A stretch of 11,923 nucleotides of DNA from T1Sed10-49 sp046498405 (GTDB lineage: Bacteria; Actinomycetota; Nitriliruptoria; Euzebyales; Egibacteraceae), in the NCBI GenBank assembly GCA_046498405.1, contig JAWOAS010000130.1, positions 1 to 11,923 on the forward strand, read 5' to 3'. The position numbers and the translations under genes were made by a program. The notes beneath the pieces are model-generated. The model ran no database searches and was not told the origin of the DNA. It saw nothing but the letters and a program-made list of their open reading frames with translations. Positions 1 to 8,519 of this stretch are shown piece by piece. How positions within the stretch are numbered: the first letter of the stretch is position 1; each line of letters starts with the position of its first letter.

Positions 1-1687
1 ACAGCGTCTCGGGCAGCACCGCGGTGACCGTGGCCTGCGGGCCGTGGCGCTGGCGGCGTGCGGCGAGGGCCTCGCGCATCGCCCGCGCATCGGCGCGCGA
101 GCCCACGCGCTCGTGGACCTCGAGGGGCAGGTCGCCGGCGAGCTCGACCCAGCGCTCCCGTAGGTCGGTGCCGGGCAGTGGCGCGGCGATCGCCTCGATC
201 GAGGAGGGGTTGAGCGCCTCGACGTAGGACAGTGCGCGGGCGGTGGCCTCGTCGATGCGGTCGAGCAGGAGCACGACGTGGTGGCCGTCGAGCCTGCCCT
301 GCCTGCCGGCGACCGGCCCGCCGAGGCGGTGGGCGACCTCGGCGTAGTGCGCCCGCAGCCGTGGCATCGCCGCGGCGAGCGCGACGACGGCCAGGACGAG
401 GACCCAGCCGCCCTCGACGAGGGTGCGGCCCAGCGCCAGCAGCGCGATGCCGCCGGTGCCGGCCGCCGCGGCCGCGGCGAGGGCCGCCTGGGCGCGACGG
501 CCGCTGCGCTGGCGCCGGCGGGTGGCCGCGGCGAGGGTGAAGGCGAGGTTGGCCGCGCCGACCGCGGCGGCGATCCCGGCGAGGACGACGACGCGCCCGG
601 CGCTGGCCAGCACCGTGGCGGCGGCGATCGCGGCGAGGACGGCGACGCCGCGCGCGAAGAGCACCCGCTCGCCGTGGGCGACGAGCTGGCGGGGCAGCAG
701 CCCGTCACCGGCCAGCGGGGAGGCGGCGCGCCGCGCGGTCGTCAGCGCCGCGCTGGCCGCGGCGAGCAGTCCCGCGGTCGCGGCCACCGCGAGGAGGGCC
801 GCGGGGACCGGGCCCAAGGCGGCGGCGATCCCCGCGAGGGCGAGCGGGCCCTGCGTGAGGCGACCGGCGCCGAGCCCGGCGACGCCGACGAGCAGCAGCA
901 CGGCGACCGCCGTGGTGACCGCCACGGCGCGGTGGACGCCGCGGCGCTGGGGGTAGCGCACCGAGCGCACGCGCTCGACGCCGGCGTCGAGGCCGGCCAG
1001 CGCGGCGCCGCCCGCGGCCGCCGCGCTGGCGAGCGCCGCCCATCCGGCGGGCCCGGTCGCCGCGGTCAGGGCTGCCGGGCGCACCGGCGGCGGGCACGTC
1101 CCGGTGCCGAACAGGCAGGCCACCGCGGCGGCGGCCAGCGTGGCCAGCGCGACGGCGGCGAAGATCAGCGTCGCGGCCACGGCGACGGGCTCGTGCTCGC
1201 GACTGCGCCGCAGCCGCCACAGCCCGATGGCCACGATGAGGAGCAGGGCGAGGGGCACCGGCGTGAGGCCGAGCCAGGGGGCGAGCACCCGCGCGGCTGC
1301 CGCGGCGGCCACTGCGGCGATCGCCGAGGCCGACAGGAGCCGACAGGCCCCGGCGGCCGCCGCCGCACGCGCGCCGAGCTCACCCGAGACCAGCGCGTGC
1401 GCGCCGCCGTGGGCGGGCTCGCGCACGAGGAGTGCGAGCGCGGCGCTCACGCCGGCGACGAGCCCGGCCAGGGCCAGGGCCAGCGGCACGGCGAGGCCGA
1501 CGAGCCCGGCCGGCCCCGCGGCCAGGCTGGCCACCAGTCCGTGGGCGGCCACCGCGGCCAGCGCGACGGGCACGGCGCCGAGCGAGGGCGCGGCGACCCA
1601 CCACGGCGCGGGCCGCAGCTCGGCGGGGCGGTGCGCGCCGGCGTGGCCGAGCAGCACGCGGGTGAGCGCGGTGCGCCGGCCCGGCAT
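1..1687 (-). CDS. APC-superfamily transporter, divergent KimA-like, C-terminus cut by window edge
   Basis: An integral membrane transporter; 562 codons are visible with no stop, and the gene continues past base 1. The ATG at 1687 follows a strong GAGGAGGT ribosome site six bases upstream. About 12 hydrophobic segments lie between residues 28 and 441. A cytosolic tail from about 442 contains LLDRIDEATARALSYVEAL and ends at TAVLPE, like the universal-stress-type tail of KimA-like APC permeases. Family landmarks seen: RVLLG near the start, GGAH (94-97), GLDAG (232-236) and GDGLLPRQL (327-335) with ERVLFARG (340-347). The usual first-helix motif with Asp and Tyr is absent: residues 35-45 read SLGAVPVALAA. 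Known family members import K+ or amino acids. Divergently paired with two RCK proteins, as Rv2690c is with ceoB/ceoC. Substrate unknown; it may be altered or inactive. The family call is secure, the function is not. Confidence 0.82.
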   Translation of the reverse strand, partial: MPGRRTALTRVLLGHAGAHRPAELRPAPWWVAAPSLGAVPVALAAVAAHGLVASLAAGPAGLVGLAVPLALALAGLVAGVSAALALLVREPAHGGAHALVSGELGARAAAAAGACRLLSASAIAAVAAAAAARVLAPWLGLTPVPLALLLIVAIGLWRLRRSREHEPVAVAATLIFAAVALATLAAAAVACLFGTGTCPPPVRPAALTAATGPAGWAALASAAAAGGAALAGLDAGVERVRSVRYPQRRGVHRAVAVTTAVAVLLLVGVAGLGAGRLTQGPLALAGIAAALGPVPAALLAVAATAGLLAAASAALTTARRAASPLAGDGLLPRQLVAHGERVLFARGVAVLAAIAAATVLASAGRVVVLAGIAAAVGAANLAFTLAAATRRRQRSGRRAQAALAAAAAAGTGGIALLALGRTLVEGGWVLVLAVVALAAAMPRLRAHYAEVAHRLGGPVAGRQGRLDGHHVVLLLDRIDEATARALSYVEALNPSSIEAIAAPLPGTDLRERWVELAGDLPLEVHERVGSRADARAMREALAARRQRHGPQATVTAVLPETL

Positions 1688-1692
1688 GCGAC

Positions 1693-1701
1693 GACCTCCT
1701 C
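1693..1701 (-). promoter_or_regulatory. Ribosome binding site of the APC transporter
   Basis: On the minus strand GAGAGGAGGT lies immediately before a six-base spacer and the ATG at 1687. It is close to a perfect anti-16S match and fixes the start of the transporter. Confidence 0.7.
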
Positions 1702-1765
1702 TCCGGTGCTGGGGTCCCCTCCGCGGCGTCGCCCACGGCGGGGGTGGCGATGGCGCGGTGGCCTC

Positions 1766-1795
1766 GTCGACCCCCGCGCGACGGGCGGTATCGTA
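1766..1795. promoter_or_regulatory. Divergent promoter region with overlapping -10 boxes
   Basis: The 146-bp gap between the transporter and the first RCK gene holds TATCGT at 1789-1794 on the plus strand, with TCGACC at 1767-1772 as a weak -35 (16-bp spacer). On the minus strand the overlapping TACGAT (1795-1790) is an equally good -10 for the transporter, with only a poor -35 (GCGACA, 19-bp spacer). If both are used, polymerase can occupy only one at a time. This rests on motif reading only. Confidence 0.4.
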
Positions 1796-1833
1796 GGCCC
1801 GTGGCCGACCCGCGTGTCGCAAAGGAGCCCGCG

Positions 1834-2511
1834 TTGCACGTCATCGTCGCCGGCTGCGGCCGCGTCGGCGCCGCGCTGGCCTCCGCCCTCGACGCCGAGG
1901 GCCACGACGTCGTCGTCGTCGACCGCGAGGAGTCGGCCTTCCAGCGCCTCGCCGAGGGCTACGCCGGGCGGGTGCTGCGGGGCATCGTCTTCGACCGGGA
2001 CACCCTCGAGGAGGCCGGCGTGGCCGGGGCCGACGCGCTCATCGCCGTGACGAGCGGGGACAACTCCAACGTCGTCGTCGCGCGCACCGCCCGGGAGCGC
2101 TACGGCGTCGAGCGCATCGTCGCGCGCATCTACGACCCCGAGCGGGCGTCGTTCTTCGAGCGCTACGGCATCGTCACCGTCGCCTCGGCGCGCTGGACCG
2201 TCGAGGAGATCCGCCGGGCGCTGCTGCCGCCGACCGAGGTCGTCGACGCCGCGCTCGGCACCGGCGCCGGCGACGTCGTGCTCATCACCTGTGAGGTGCC
2301 CGAGCGCGCGGCGGGCCTCGAGGCCCTGTCGGCGGCGCGGCCGGGCTGCTGGACGGTGGCCGCGGTGACCCGCGAGGGCCGCACCGAGGTGCCCGAGCGG
2401 GGTGCGCTCGTCCACCCCGGCGATCTCCTCCACCTCGCCGTCGACCGTGATCGGCTCGACGAGGCGCGCGCGCACTGCGCGGCGCTGACCGCCACGACGG
2501 GGAGGGGCTAG
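1834..2511 (+). CDS. TrkA-family RCK (K+ conductance regulator) protein, CeoB-like
   Basis: A 225-residue cytosolic nucleotide-binding protein that regulates K+ transporters by binding NAD(H) or adenine nucleotides. RCK_N domain about 1-120: beta strand HVIVAG, GCGRVG dinucleotide loop (7-12 region) and the acidic D30 that ends the second strand and contacts the ribose. RCK_C domain about 137-215. Start chosen at TTG 1834 because AAAGGAG (1821-1827) lies six bases upstream and the Rossmann strand begins at once; an in-frame GTG at 1801 has no ribosome site. The length matches the single-unit actinobacterial CeoB/CeoC type, not the double TrkA of E. coli. The next RCK gene starts one base after the stop, so they form one operon. 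No TrkH/KtrB channel lies in the window; the only membrane partner in view is the divergent APC transporter. Confidence 0.9.
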   Translation: MHVIVAGCGRVGAALASALDAEGHDVVVVDREESAFQRLAEGYAGRVLRGIVFDRDTLEEAGVAGADALIAVTSGDNSNVVVARTARERYGVERIVARIYDPERASFFERYGIVTVASARWTVEEIRRALLPPTEVVDAALGTGAGDVVLITCEVPERAAGLEALSAARPGCWTVAAVTREGRTEVPERGALVHPGDLLHLAVDRDRLDEARAHCAALTATTGRG

Positions 2512-2512
2512 C

Positions 2513-3187
2513 GTGCGCGTCGTCGTCGTCGGGGGCGGCAACATCGGCCGCTACCTCTCCACCGACCTCATCGACCGCGGCCACGAGGTGCTGCTCTGCG
2601 ACCGCGAGCAGCGCGTCATCGACCGCCTCGCCCGCTACGCCCCGCAGCTGTCGACCCTGCGCGGCGACGGCTGCGCCCCGCCGGTGCTCGCCCGCGCCGG
2701 CGCCGGGCAGGCCGACGTCCTCGTGGCCGCGACCGGCGACGACGAGGACAACCTCGTCGTCAGCGTCCTGGCCAAGGAGCAGTTCGGCGTGCCCCGCGTG
2801 CTCGCGCGGGTCAACCACGCGACGAACGACTGGCTGTTCGACGAGGCGTGGGGCGTCGACCTCGCGGTGAGCCCGCCGCACCTGCTGACCGCGCTGGTCG
2901 AGGAGGAGGTCTCCGCCGGCGACGTCGTGCGCCTCTTCAGCCTCGAGCGCGGCGCGGCCGACCTCATCGAGGTGCGCCTCGACGAGCGCTCGGTCGCCGT
3001 CGGCGAGCGCATCGAGGACCTCGGCCTGCCCGGCGACGTCACCCTCGTGGCGATCCTTCGCGAGGGCCACGTCGTGACCTGCCGGCCCTCGACGCCGCTG
3101 TCGGAGGGCGACGAGGTCCTCGCCCTCGTCGCCCCCGGGCGCGAGGCCGAGCTCGCCGAGCGCCTCATCGGCCGGCCCGGGGCCTGA
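2513..3187 (+). CDS. TrkA-family RCK protein, CeoC-like
   Basis: The second RCK protein of the pair, 224 residues. The Rossmann start RVVVVGGGNIG has GGGNIG at 7-12 and D30 after the second strand; RCK_N runs to about 125 and RCK_C (about 152-208) contains GDVTLVAILREG and PLSEGDEVLALVAP. The GTG start is one base after the upstream TAG, and its ribosome site GGAGGGG (2501-2507) lies inside the end of the upstream gene, so the two are probably translationally linked and may form a heteromeric ring. Paired RCK genes in this order are typical of ceoB-ceoC in actinobacteria. It differs from its partner in having a shorter post-RCK_C tail. Which ligand each binds cannot be read from sequence. Confidence 0.9.
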   Translation: MRVVVVGGGNIGRYLSTDLIDRGHEVLLCDREQRVIDRLARYAPQLSTLRGDGCAPPVLARAGAGQADVLVAATGDDEDNLVVSVLAKEQFGVPRVLARVNHATNDWLFDEAWGVDLAVSPPHLLTALVEEEVSAGDVVRLFSLERGAADLIEVRLDERSVAVGERIEDLGLPGDVTLVAILREGHVVTCRPSTPLSEGDEVLALVAPGREAELAERLIGRPGA

Positions 3188-3203
3188 GCAGCCCGGCCTC
3201 CGG

Positions 3204-3368
3204 CGGTGGGGCCCGTCCGGGTGGGGCCCGTCCGGGTCTGGCTCCCCGGGGTTCGGCCGGCCCCGGTGCGGCCCGCCTGGGTGGGGTCCGTTCGGGTGAG
3301 GCCCGTGCGGGTGGGGTCCGTTCGGGTGAGGCCCGTGCGGGTGGGGCCCGTTCGGGTGAGGCCGGTCA
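3204..3368. repeat. Eleven-unit 15-bp tandem array (minisatellite)
   Basis: Eleven consecutive 15-bp units run in perfect register, consensus GGGTGGGGCCCGTTC. Units 1-2 are near identical (GGGTGGGGCCCGTCC), units 3-5 are degenerate, and units 6-11 alternate between GGGTGGGGTCCGTTC and GGGTGAGGCCCGTGC types, giving a 30-bp higher-order period. The array fills most of the convergent gap between the second RCK gene and the OB-fold gene. G runs on the plus strand (GGG-T-GGGG, seven bases, GGG) could form a G-quadruplex. A bulged hairpin TGAG..CTCA (3357-3383) follows. It may serve as a bidirectional terminator or be a neutral variable-number repeat. A frame through it encodes a VRVGP-like pentapeptide, but nothing supports translation. 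Confidence 0.92.
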
Positions 3369-3400
3369 GTGGCCGTTGGCTCAGCGTGGGGGCCGGCGCC

Positions 3401-3736
3401 TCAGGCGAACGGCTCGGCGACCGGCGCCCAGACGGGGTTGCGCAGCGTCCGGCGGCCGGGGCGCTCCTCGACGACGAGGGCGGTGACCCGCAGCGCGGTG
3501 CCGAGGGTCAGCCCCGGCAGCGACGAGCGCCCCGTCCAGACGACCTCGAGCGCCCCGGAGCCGTCGACGAGGCGCACCGTCAGCGCGCGCCCGGGGGTCA
3601 CCCGCATGCGGTCGACGACGCCGACGATGGTCTGCTCCTGCCGCGCGACGAGCTCGGCGATCGGGGTCGCGTCGGGGAACCCGGCGTGCCAGACGGCGAG
3701 GTCGGGGTCGTCGACGACGGCGGGGGCGGGGCGCAT
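3401..3736 (-). CDS. Small OB-fold nucleic-acid-binding domain protein (Rv2694c-like)
   Basis: A 111-residue soluble protein. Residues about 26-105 read as one OB-fold: AELVARQEQTIVGVVDRMR, then LTVRLVDGSGALEVVWTGR (52-70), a turn SLPGLTLGT and TALVVEE, ending NPVWAPV. The DGSG/W-GR pattern is that of the OB-fold protein that follows ceoBC in other actinobacteria (Rv2694c). Actual ligand and role are unknown; nucleic acid binding is a domain-based guess. ATG 3736 is preferred, but GTG 3739 directly before it is in frame, and no clear ribosome site exists. The larger in-frame extension to 4201 has no family similarity and runs antisense to HPF. The DUF3159 gene that usually sits between ceoC and this gene is absent here. 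Confidence 0.78.
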   Translation of the reverse strand: MRPAPAVVDDPDLAVWHAGFPDATPIAELVARQEQTIVGVVDRMRVTPGRALTVRLVDGSGALEVVWTGRSSLPGLTLGTALRVTALVVEERPGRRTLRNPVWAPVAEPFA

Positions 3737-3744
3737 CACCCCGC

Positions 3745-3750
3745 AGGCTA
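3745..3750 (-). promoter_or_regulatory. Possible leaderless promoter of the OB-fold gene
   Basis: TAGCCT on the minus strand lies 5 bases before GTG 3739 and 8 before ATG 3736, the distance expected if transcription starts on or near the start codon. This fits the absence of a Shine-Dalgarno site. No good -35 is visible. Confidence 0.35.
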
Positions 3751-3801
3751 CGCCGCCGCCAGGACCTTCAGCGACACCTGTCCTCGGCCGAGGGGAAGGC
3801 G

Positions 3802-3807
3802 TAGGAT
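3802..3807 (+). promoter_or_regulatory. -10 box for the HPF transcript
   Basis: TAGGAT fits the actinobacterial TAnnnT pattern in a gap where the opposite strand gene has already begun. It would place the RNA start near 3813 and leave a leader of about 160 bases before HPF. No convincing -35. Confidence 0.45.
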
Positions 3808-3812
3808 GACGG

Positions 3813-3976
3813 CAGCGACGTGGGAAGGTTCGCATGCCGCAGGCAACCGCCCCGACCGAGACGGCCCTCGACGGCCAACGGCGGAATGCCCTGCGGACCA
3901 GCGTGTCGCTTCGCGAGACATCCCGGCCACGCCGTCGTGGCCTCGACCCCATCCGCCATCGAGCATGGAGGCGCCC
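3813..3976 (+). ncRNA. Structured HPF leader RNA, candidate raiA-type motif
   Basis: A long non-coding leader lies before HPF. CCGCAGG at 3837-3843 pairs exactly with CCTGCGG at 3890-3896. The helix continues past a one-base bulge (CA with TG) and an A/AA internal loop into CCGCC (3847-3851) with GGCGG (3880-3884): 14 pairs in all. GGCC 3863-3866 with 3873-3876 can close the inside. A second perfect hairpin, GGCCACG (3925-3931) with CGTGGCC (3936-3942), lies 24 bases before the ribosome site, and TGTCGCTTCGCGAGACA (about 3904-3920) forms a bulged stem between them. Structured RNAs called raiA motifs are known upstream of this gene in Firmicutes and Actinobacteria. I cannot confirm the family from memory; high GC also produces chance stems. 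Confidence 0.4.
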
Positions 3977-4549
3977 GTGGACATCATCGTGAAGGCGAAG
4001 AACTGCGACGTCCCCGACCGGGTCAAGGACCGTGCCGTCGAGCGCGTCGAGCACGCCACGCGCCTCTTCGACCGCCTCAACGGCATCGAGATGGTCTTCA
4101 GCGAGGAGGCCAACCCGCGGATCCCCGAGCCGGCGATCGTCGAGGTCACCGCGCGCACGAAGGGCACCCACATCCGCGCTCAGGGCGTCGGCGCCGACCA
4201 CCGTCAGGCCACCGACGCCGCGGTCGCGCGCTTCGAGCGGCAGCTGCGGCGCTACAAGAGCCGCCTCGTCGACCGCACCCAGCGGGCCTCAGCGCGGGGT
4301 AGCGGGGTCGCCGAGGCCCCGCCCGAGCGCACGCCCAAGCCCGCCGAGGAGGCCGACGTCGAGGATCCCGCGCCGCGGATCGTGCGCCGCAAGCAGTTCG
4401 ACGTCGCCGAGCTGCTGCCGGAGGACGCCGCGCTGCAGCTCGAGCTGCTCGGGCACGACTTCTTCCTCTTCACCAATGCCGCGACCGGCCGCTGCAACGT
4501 CGTCTACCGCCGCCGCGACGGTGACCTCGGCCTCATCGAGCCGAGCTGA
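3977..4549 (+). CDS. hpf: Ribosome hibernation promoting factor, long form
   Basis: A 190-residue protein that binds idle ribosomes, blocks the decoding sites and drives 100S dimer formation in stationary phase or stress. N-terminal S30AE fold, about 1-100: MDIIVKAKNC, VKDRAVERVEHATRLF, then IVEVTAR and the basic LRRYKSRLVDR. A charged Pro/Glu linker occupies about 105-135. The C-terminal dimerisation domain (about 138-190) contains FDVAELLPEDAALQLELLGH and RCNVVYRRRDGDLGLIEP, nearly the family consensus. GTG 3977 is chosen because GGAGG (3967-3971) lies five bases upstream; the in-frame ATG 3965 would destroy that spacing. It is followed by a 12-bp hairpin, so it is probably monocistronic. 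Adjacent to secA as in many actinobacteria. In mycobacteria the equivalent responds to hypoxia and zinc; regulation here is likely through the long leader. Confidence 0.95.
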   Translation: MDIIVKAKNCDVPDRVKDRAVERVEHATRLFDRLNGIEMVFSEEANPRIPEPAIVEVTARTKGTHIRAQGVGADHRQATDAAVARFERQLRRYKSRLVDRTQRASARGSGVAEAPPERTPKPAEEADVEDPAPRIVRRKQFDVAELLPEDAALQLELLGHDFFLFTNAATGRCNVVYRRRDGDLGLIEPS

Positions 4550-4563
4550 GCCCGCGCTCAAGC

Positions 4564-4594
4564 CGTGGCCATCCCCGCCGACGGGGTGGCCACG
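4564..4594 (+). terminator. Hairpin terminator after HPF
   Basis: A 12-bp stem, 4564-4575 with 4583-4594, has one T-G pair and a seven-base loop, and begins 14 bases after the HPF stop. No U tract follows, as is common in high-GC actinobacteria. Confidence 0.7.
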
Positions 4595-4665
4595 CGTAGT
4601 TCCCGCGGGTCATCTGGCCCTTGCCCGATGGGCCGAACGAGCCATGGCCCCGTGCGCTCCGTGGC

Positions 4666-4671
4666 TACACT
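4666..4671 (+). promoter_or_regulatory. -10 box of the response regulator gene
   Basis: TACACT lies 37 bases before the ATG, giving a leader of about 30 bases that contains the ribosome site. The same hexamer stands before secA. No recognisable -35. Confidence 0.45.
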
Positions 4672-4708
4672 GCGACGCCGTTATCGGGAGTTCGCGTTGG
4701 AGGCCGGC

Positions 4709-5392
4709 ATGACGTCACCGCAGCGAGATGACGGGCCGATCAGGGCGCTGCTCGCCGACGACCACGCGCTGTTCCGGCGGGGCCTCGAGATGGTCCTCGC
4801 CGACGAGGAGGACATCGTCGTCGTCGGCGAGGCCTCCGACGGTGAGGAGGTCATCGCCCGCGCGCTCGCCGAGATGCCCGACATCGTCCTCATGGACGTG
4901 CGCATGCCGCGCCGCTCGGGCATCGACGCCACGCGCGCCATCCACGACGCGCTGCCGCACGCGAGGATCCTCATGCTCACGATCTCCGACGAGGAGGAGG
5001 ACCTCTACGAGGCGATCAAGGCCGGCGCCAGCGGTTACCTCCTCAAGGAGGTCTCCATCGACGAGGTCGGCGAGGCCGTCCGTGCCGTCGTCGGCGGGCA
5101 GTCGCTCATCGCCCCGTCGATGGCCTCGAAGCTCATCACCGAGTTCGCCTCGATGGCGCGCAAGGACGACCAGGCCCAGCAGGTGCCCGCGCCCAAGCTC
5201 ACCGCCCGTGAGATGGAGGTCCTCACGCTCGTGGCCCGCGGGCTGCCCAACCGCGAGATCGCCCGCGAGCTCTACATCTCCGAGAACACCGTGAAGAACC
5301 ACGTGCGCAACATCCTCGAGAAGCTCCACCTGCACTCGCGCATGGAGGCCGTCGTCTACGCGGTGCGCGAGAACCTCCTCGAGATCACCTAG
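4709..5392 (+). CDS. NarL/FixJ-family response regulator, orphan in this window
   Basis: A 227-residue DNA-binding response regulator. Receiver domain about 11-130: acidic pair D17-D18, phosphoacceptor D63 in VLMDVRMP, switch T91 in MLTIS and the conserved K113 in YLLKEV. LuxR-type HTH about 163-222: LTAREMEVLTLVARGLPNRE, then ENTVKNHVRNILEKL as the recognition helix. All catalytic receiver residues are present, so it should be phosphorylated, but no histidine kinase is encoded in the window. ATG 4709 is chosen for GGAGG (4699-4703) five bases upstream; the 48-codon in-frame extension crosses the HPF terminator and has no similarity. From memory, a LuxR-type regulator between the HPF gene and secA also occurs in Streptomyces. 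Targets unknown; neighbouring hibernation and secretion genes are reasonable guesses. Confidence 0.92.
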   Translation: MTSPQRDDGPIRALLADDHALFRRGLEMVLADEEDIVVVGEASDGEEVIARALAEMPDIVLMDVRMPRRSGIDATRAIHDALPHARILMLTISDEEEDLYEAIKAGASGYLLKEVSIDEVGEAVRAVVGGQSLIAPSMASKLITEFASMARKDDQAQQVPAPKLTAREMEVLTLVARGLPNREIARELYISENTVKNHVRNILEKLHLHSRMEAVVYAVRENLLEIT

Positions 5393-5430
5393 CGCGCGGT
5401 CAGCGCGCGTCGCGTCCGCCGACCGCGCGC
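5392..5430 (+). terminator. Hairpin terminator after the response regulator
   Basis: Perfect 10-bp inverted repeat GCGCGCGGTC (5392-5401) and GACCGCGCGC (5421-5430) with a 19-base, itself GC-rich loop. It begins on the last base of the stop codon. No U tract. Confidence 0.6.
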
Positions 5431-5487
5431 GGCCTCGCCACGCGCGAGGGTCGTGGACGGGGGGCGGTGGACCAGCCACCCGGTCCC

Positions 5488-5493
5488 TACACT
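5488..5493 (+). promoter_or_regulatory. -10 box of secA
   Basis: TACACT lies 44 bases before the GTG start, identical to the hexamer before the response regulator. The leader would be about 38 bases with GGAGG at 5528-5532. No recognisable -35. Confidence 0.5.
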
Positions 5494-5537
5494 TGGGGCA
5501 CCCCTGACGCGGCCGGCTCGTCCCCCTGGAGGCATCC

Positions 5538-8368
<2,831 letters not shown>

Positions 8369-8375
<7 letters not shown>

Positions 8376-8474
8376 GGCCGCGGCTGCCGGTGGCGCCTAC
8401 GGGCGCGCCTGGAGCCGGCGTGGCGTAGGGCCGCGGCTGCCGGTGGCGCGTGTGGGCGCCTCTGGCGCCGGCGT
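8369..8474. repeat. 53-bp tandem duplication spanning the secA stop codon
   Basis: Copy 1 is 8369-8421 and copy 2 is 8422-8474. The first 28 bases are identical and the remaining 25 differ at six positions (47 of 53 identical). Copy 1 contains the last codon and the TAG stop of secA, so the second copy carries a displaced fragment of the secA end. Each copy holds a GGCGC..GCGCC stem that could act as a terminator. Confidence 0.9.
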
Positions 8475-8503
8475 GACCCCGCCTCGGGGCGGGCCCCGGG
8501 GTC
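8475..8503. terminator. Convergent terminator hairpin between secA and the membrane protein gene
   Basis: GACCCCG (8475-8481) pairs with CGGGGTC (8497-8503), or alternatively CCCGCC (8478-8483) with GGCGGG (8488-8493) around a TCGG loop. It sits 17 bases from the stop of the leftward gene, so it could stop transcription from both sides. No U tract. Confidence 0.5.
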
Positions 8504-8519
8504 GCCCGCCGTGGCGCGG

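Noticed and set aside
1801..1833. GTG 1801 as the start of the first RCK gene
   Set aside because: It has no ribosome site and adds 11 residues before the Rossmann strand, whereas TTG 1834 has AAAGGAG at ideal spacing.
278..2050. 590-codon open frame on the plus strand
   Set aside because: Composition is Gly/Arg/Ala low-complexity with no domain. It is antisense to a clear transporter frame with family motifs and a ribosome site, and overlaps the first RCK gene.
3204..3368. CRISPR array
   Set aside because: The 15-bp units are directly contiguous with no spacers, and no cas genes are present.
3206..3976. N-terminal extension of HPF through the 15-bp array
   Set aside because: The extension is repeat-encoded and Arg/Pro-rich, crosses the OB-fold gene on the other strand, and HPF is complete from GTG 3977 with its own ribosome site.
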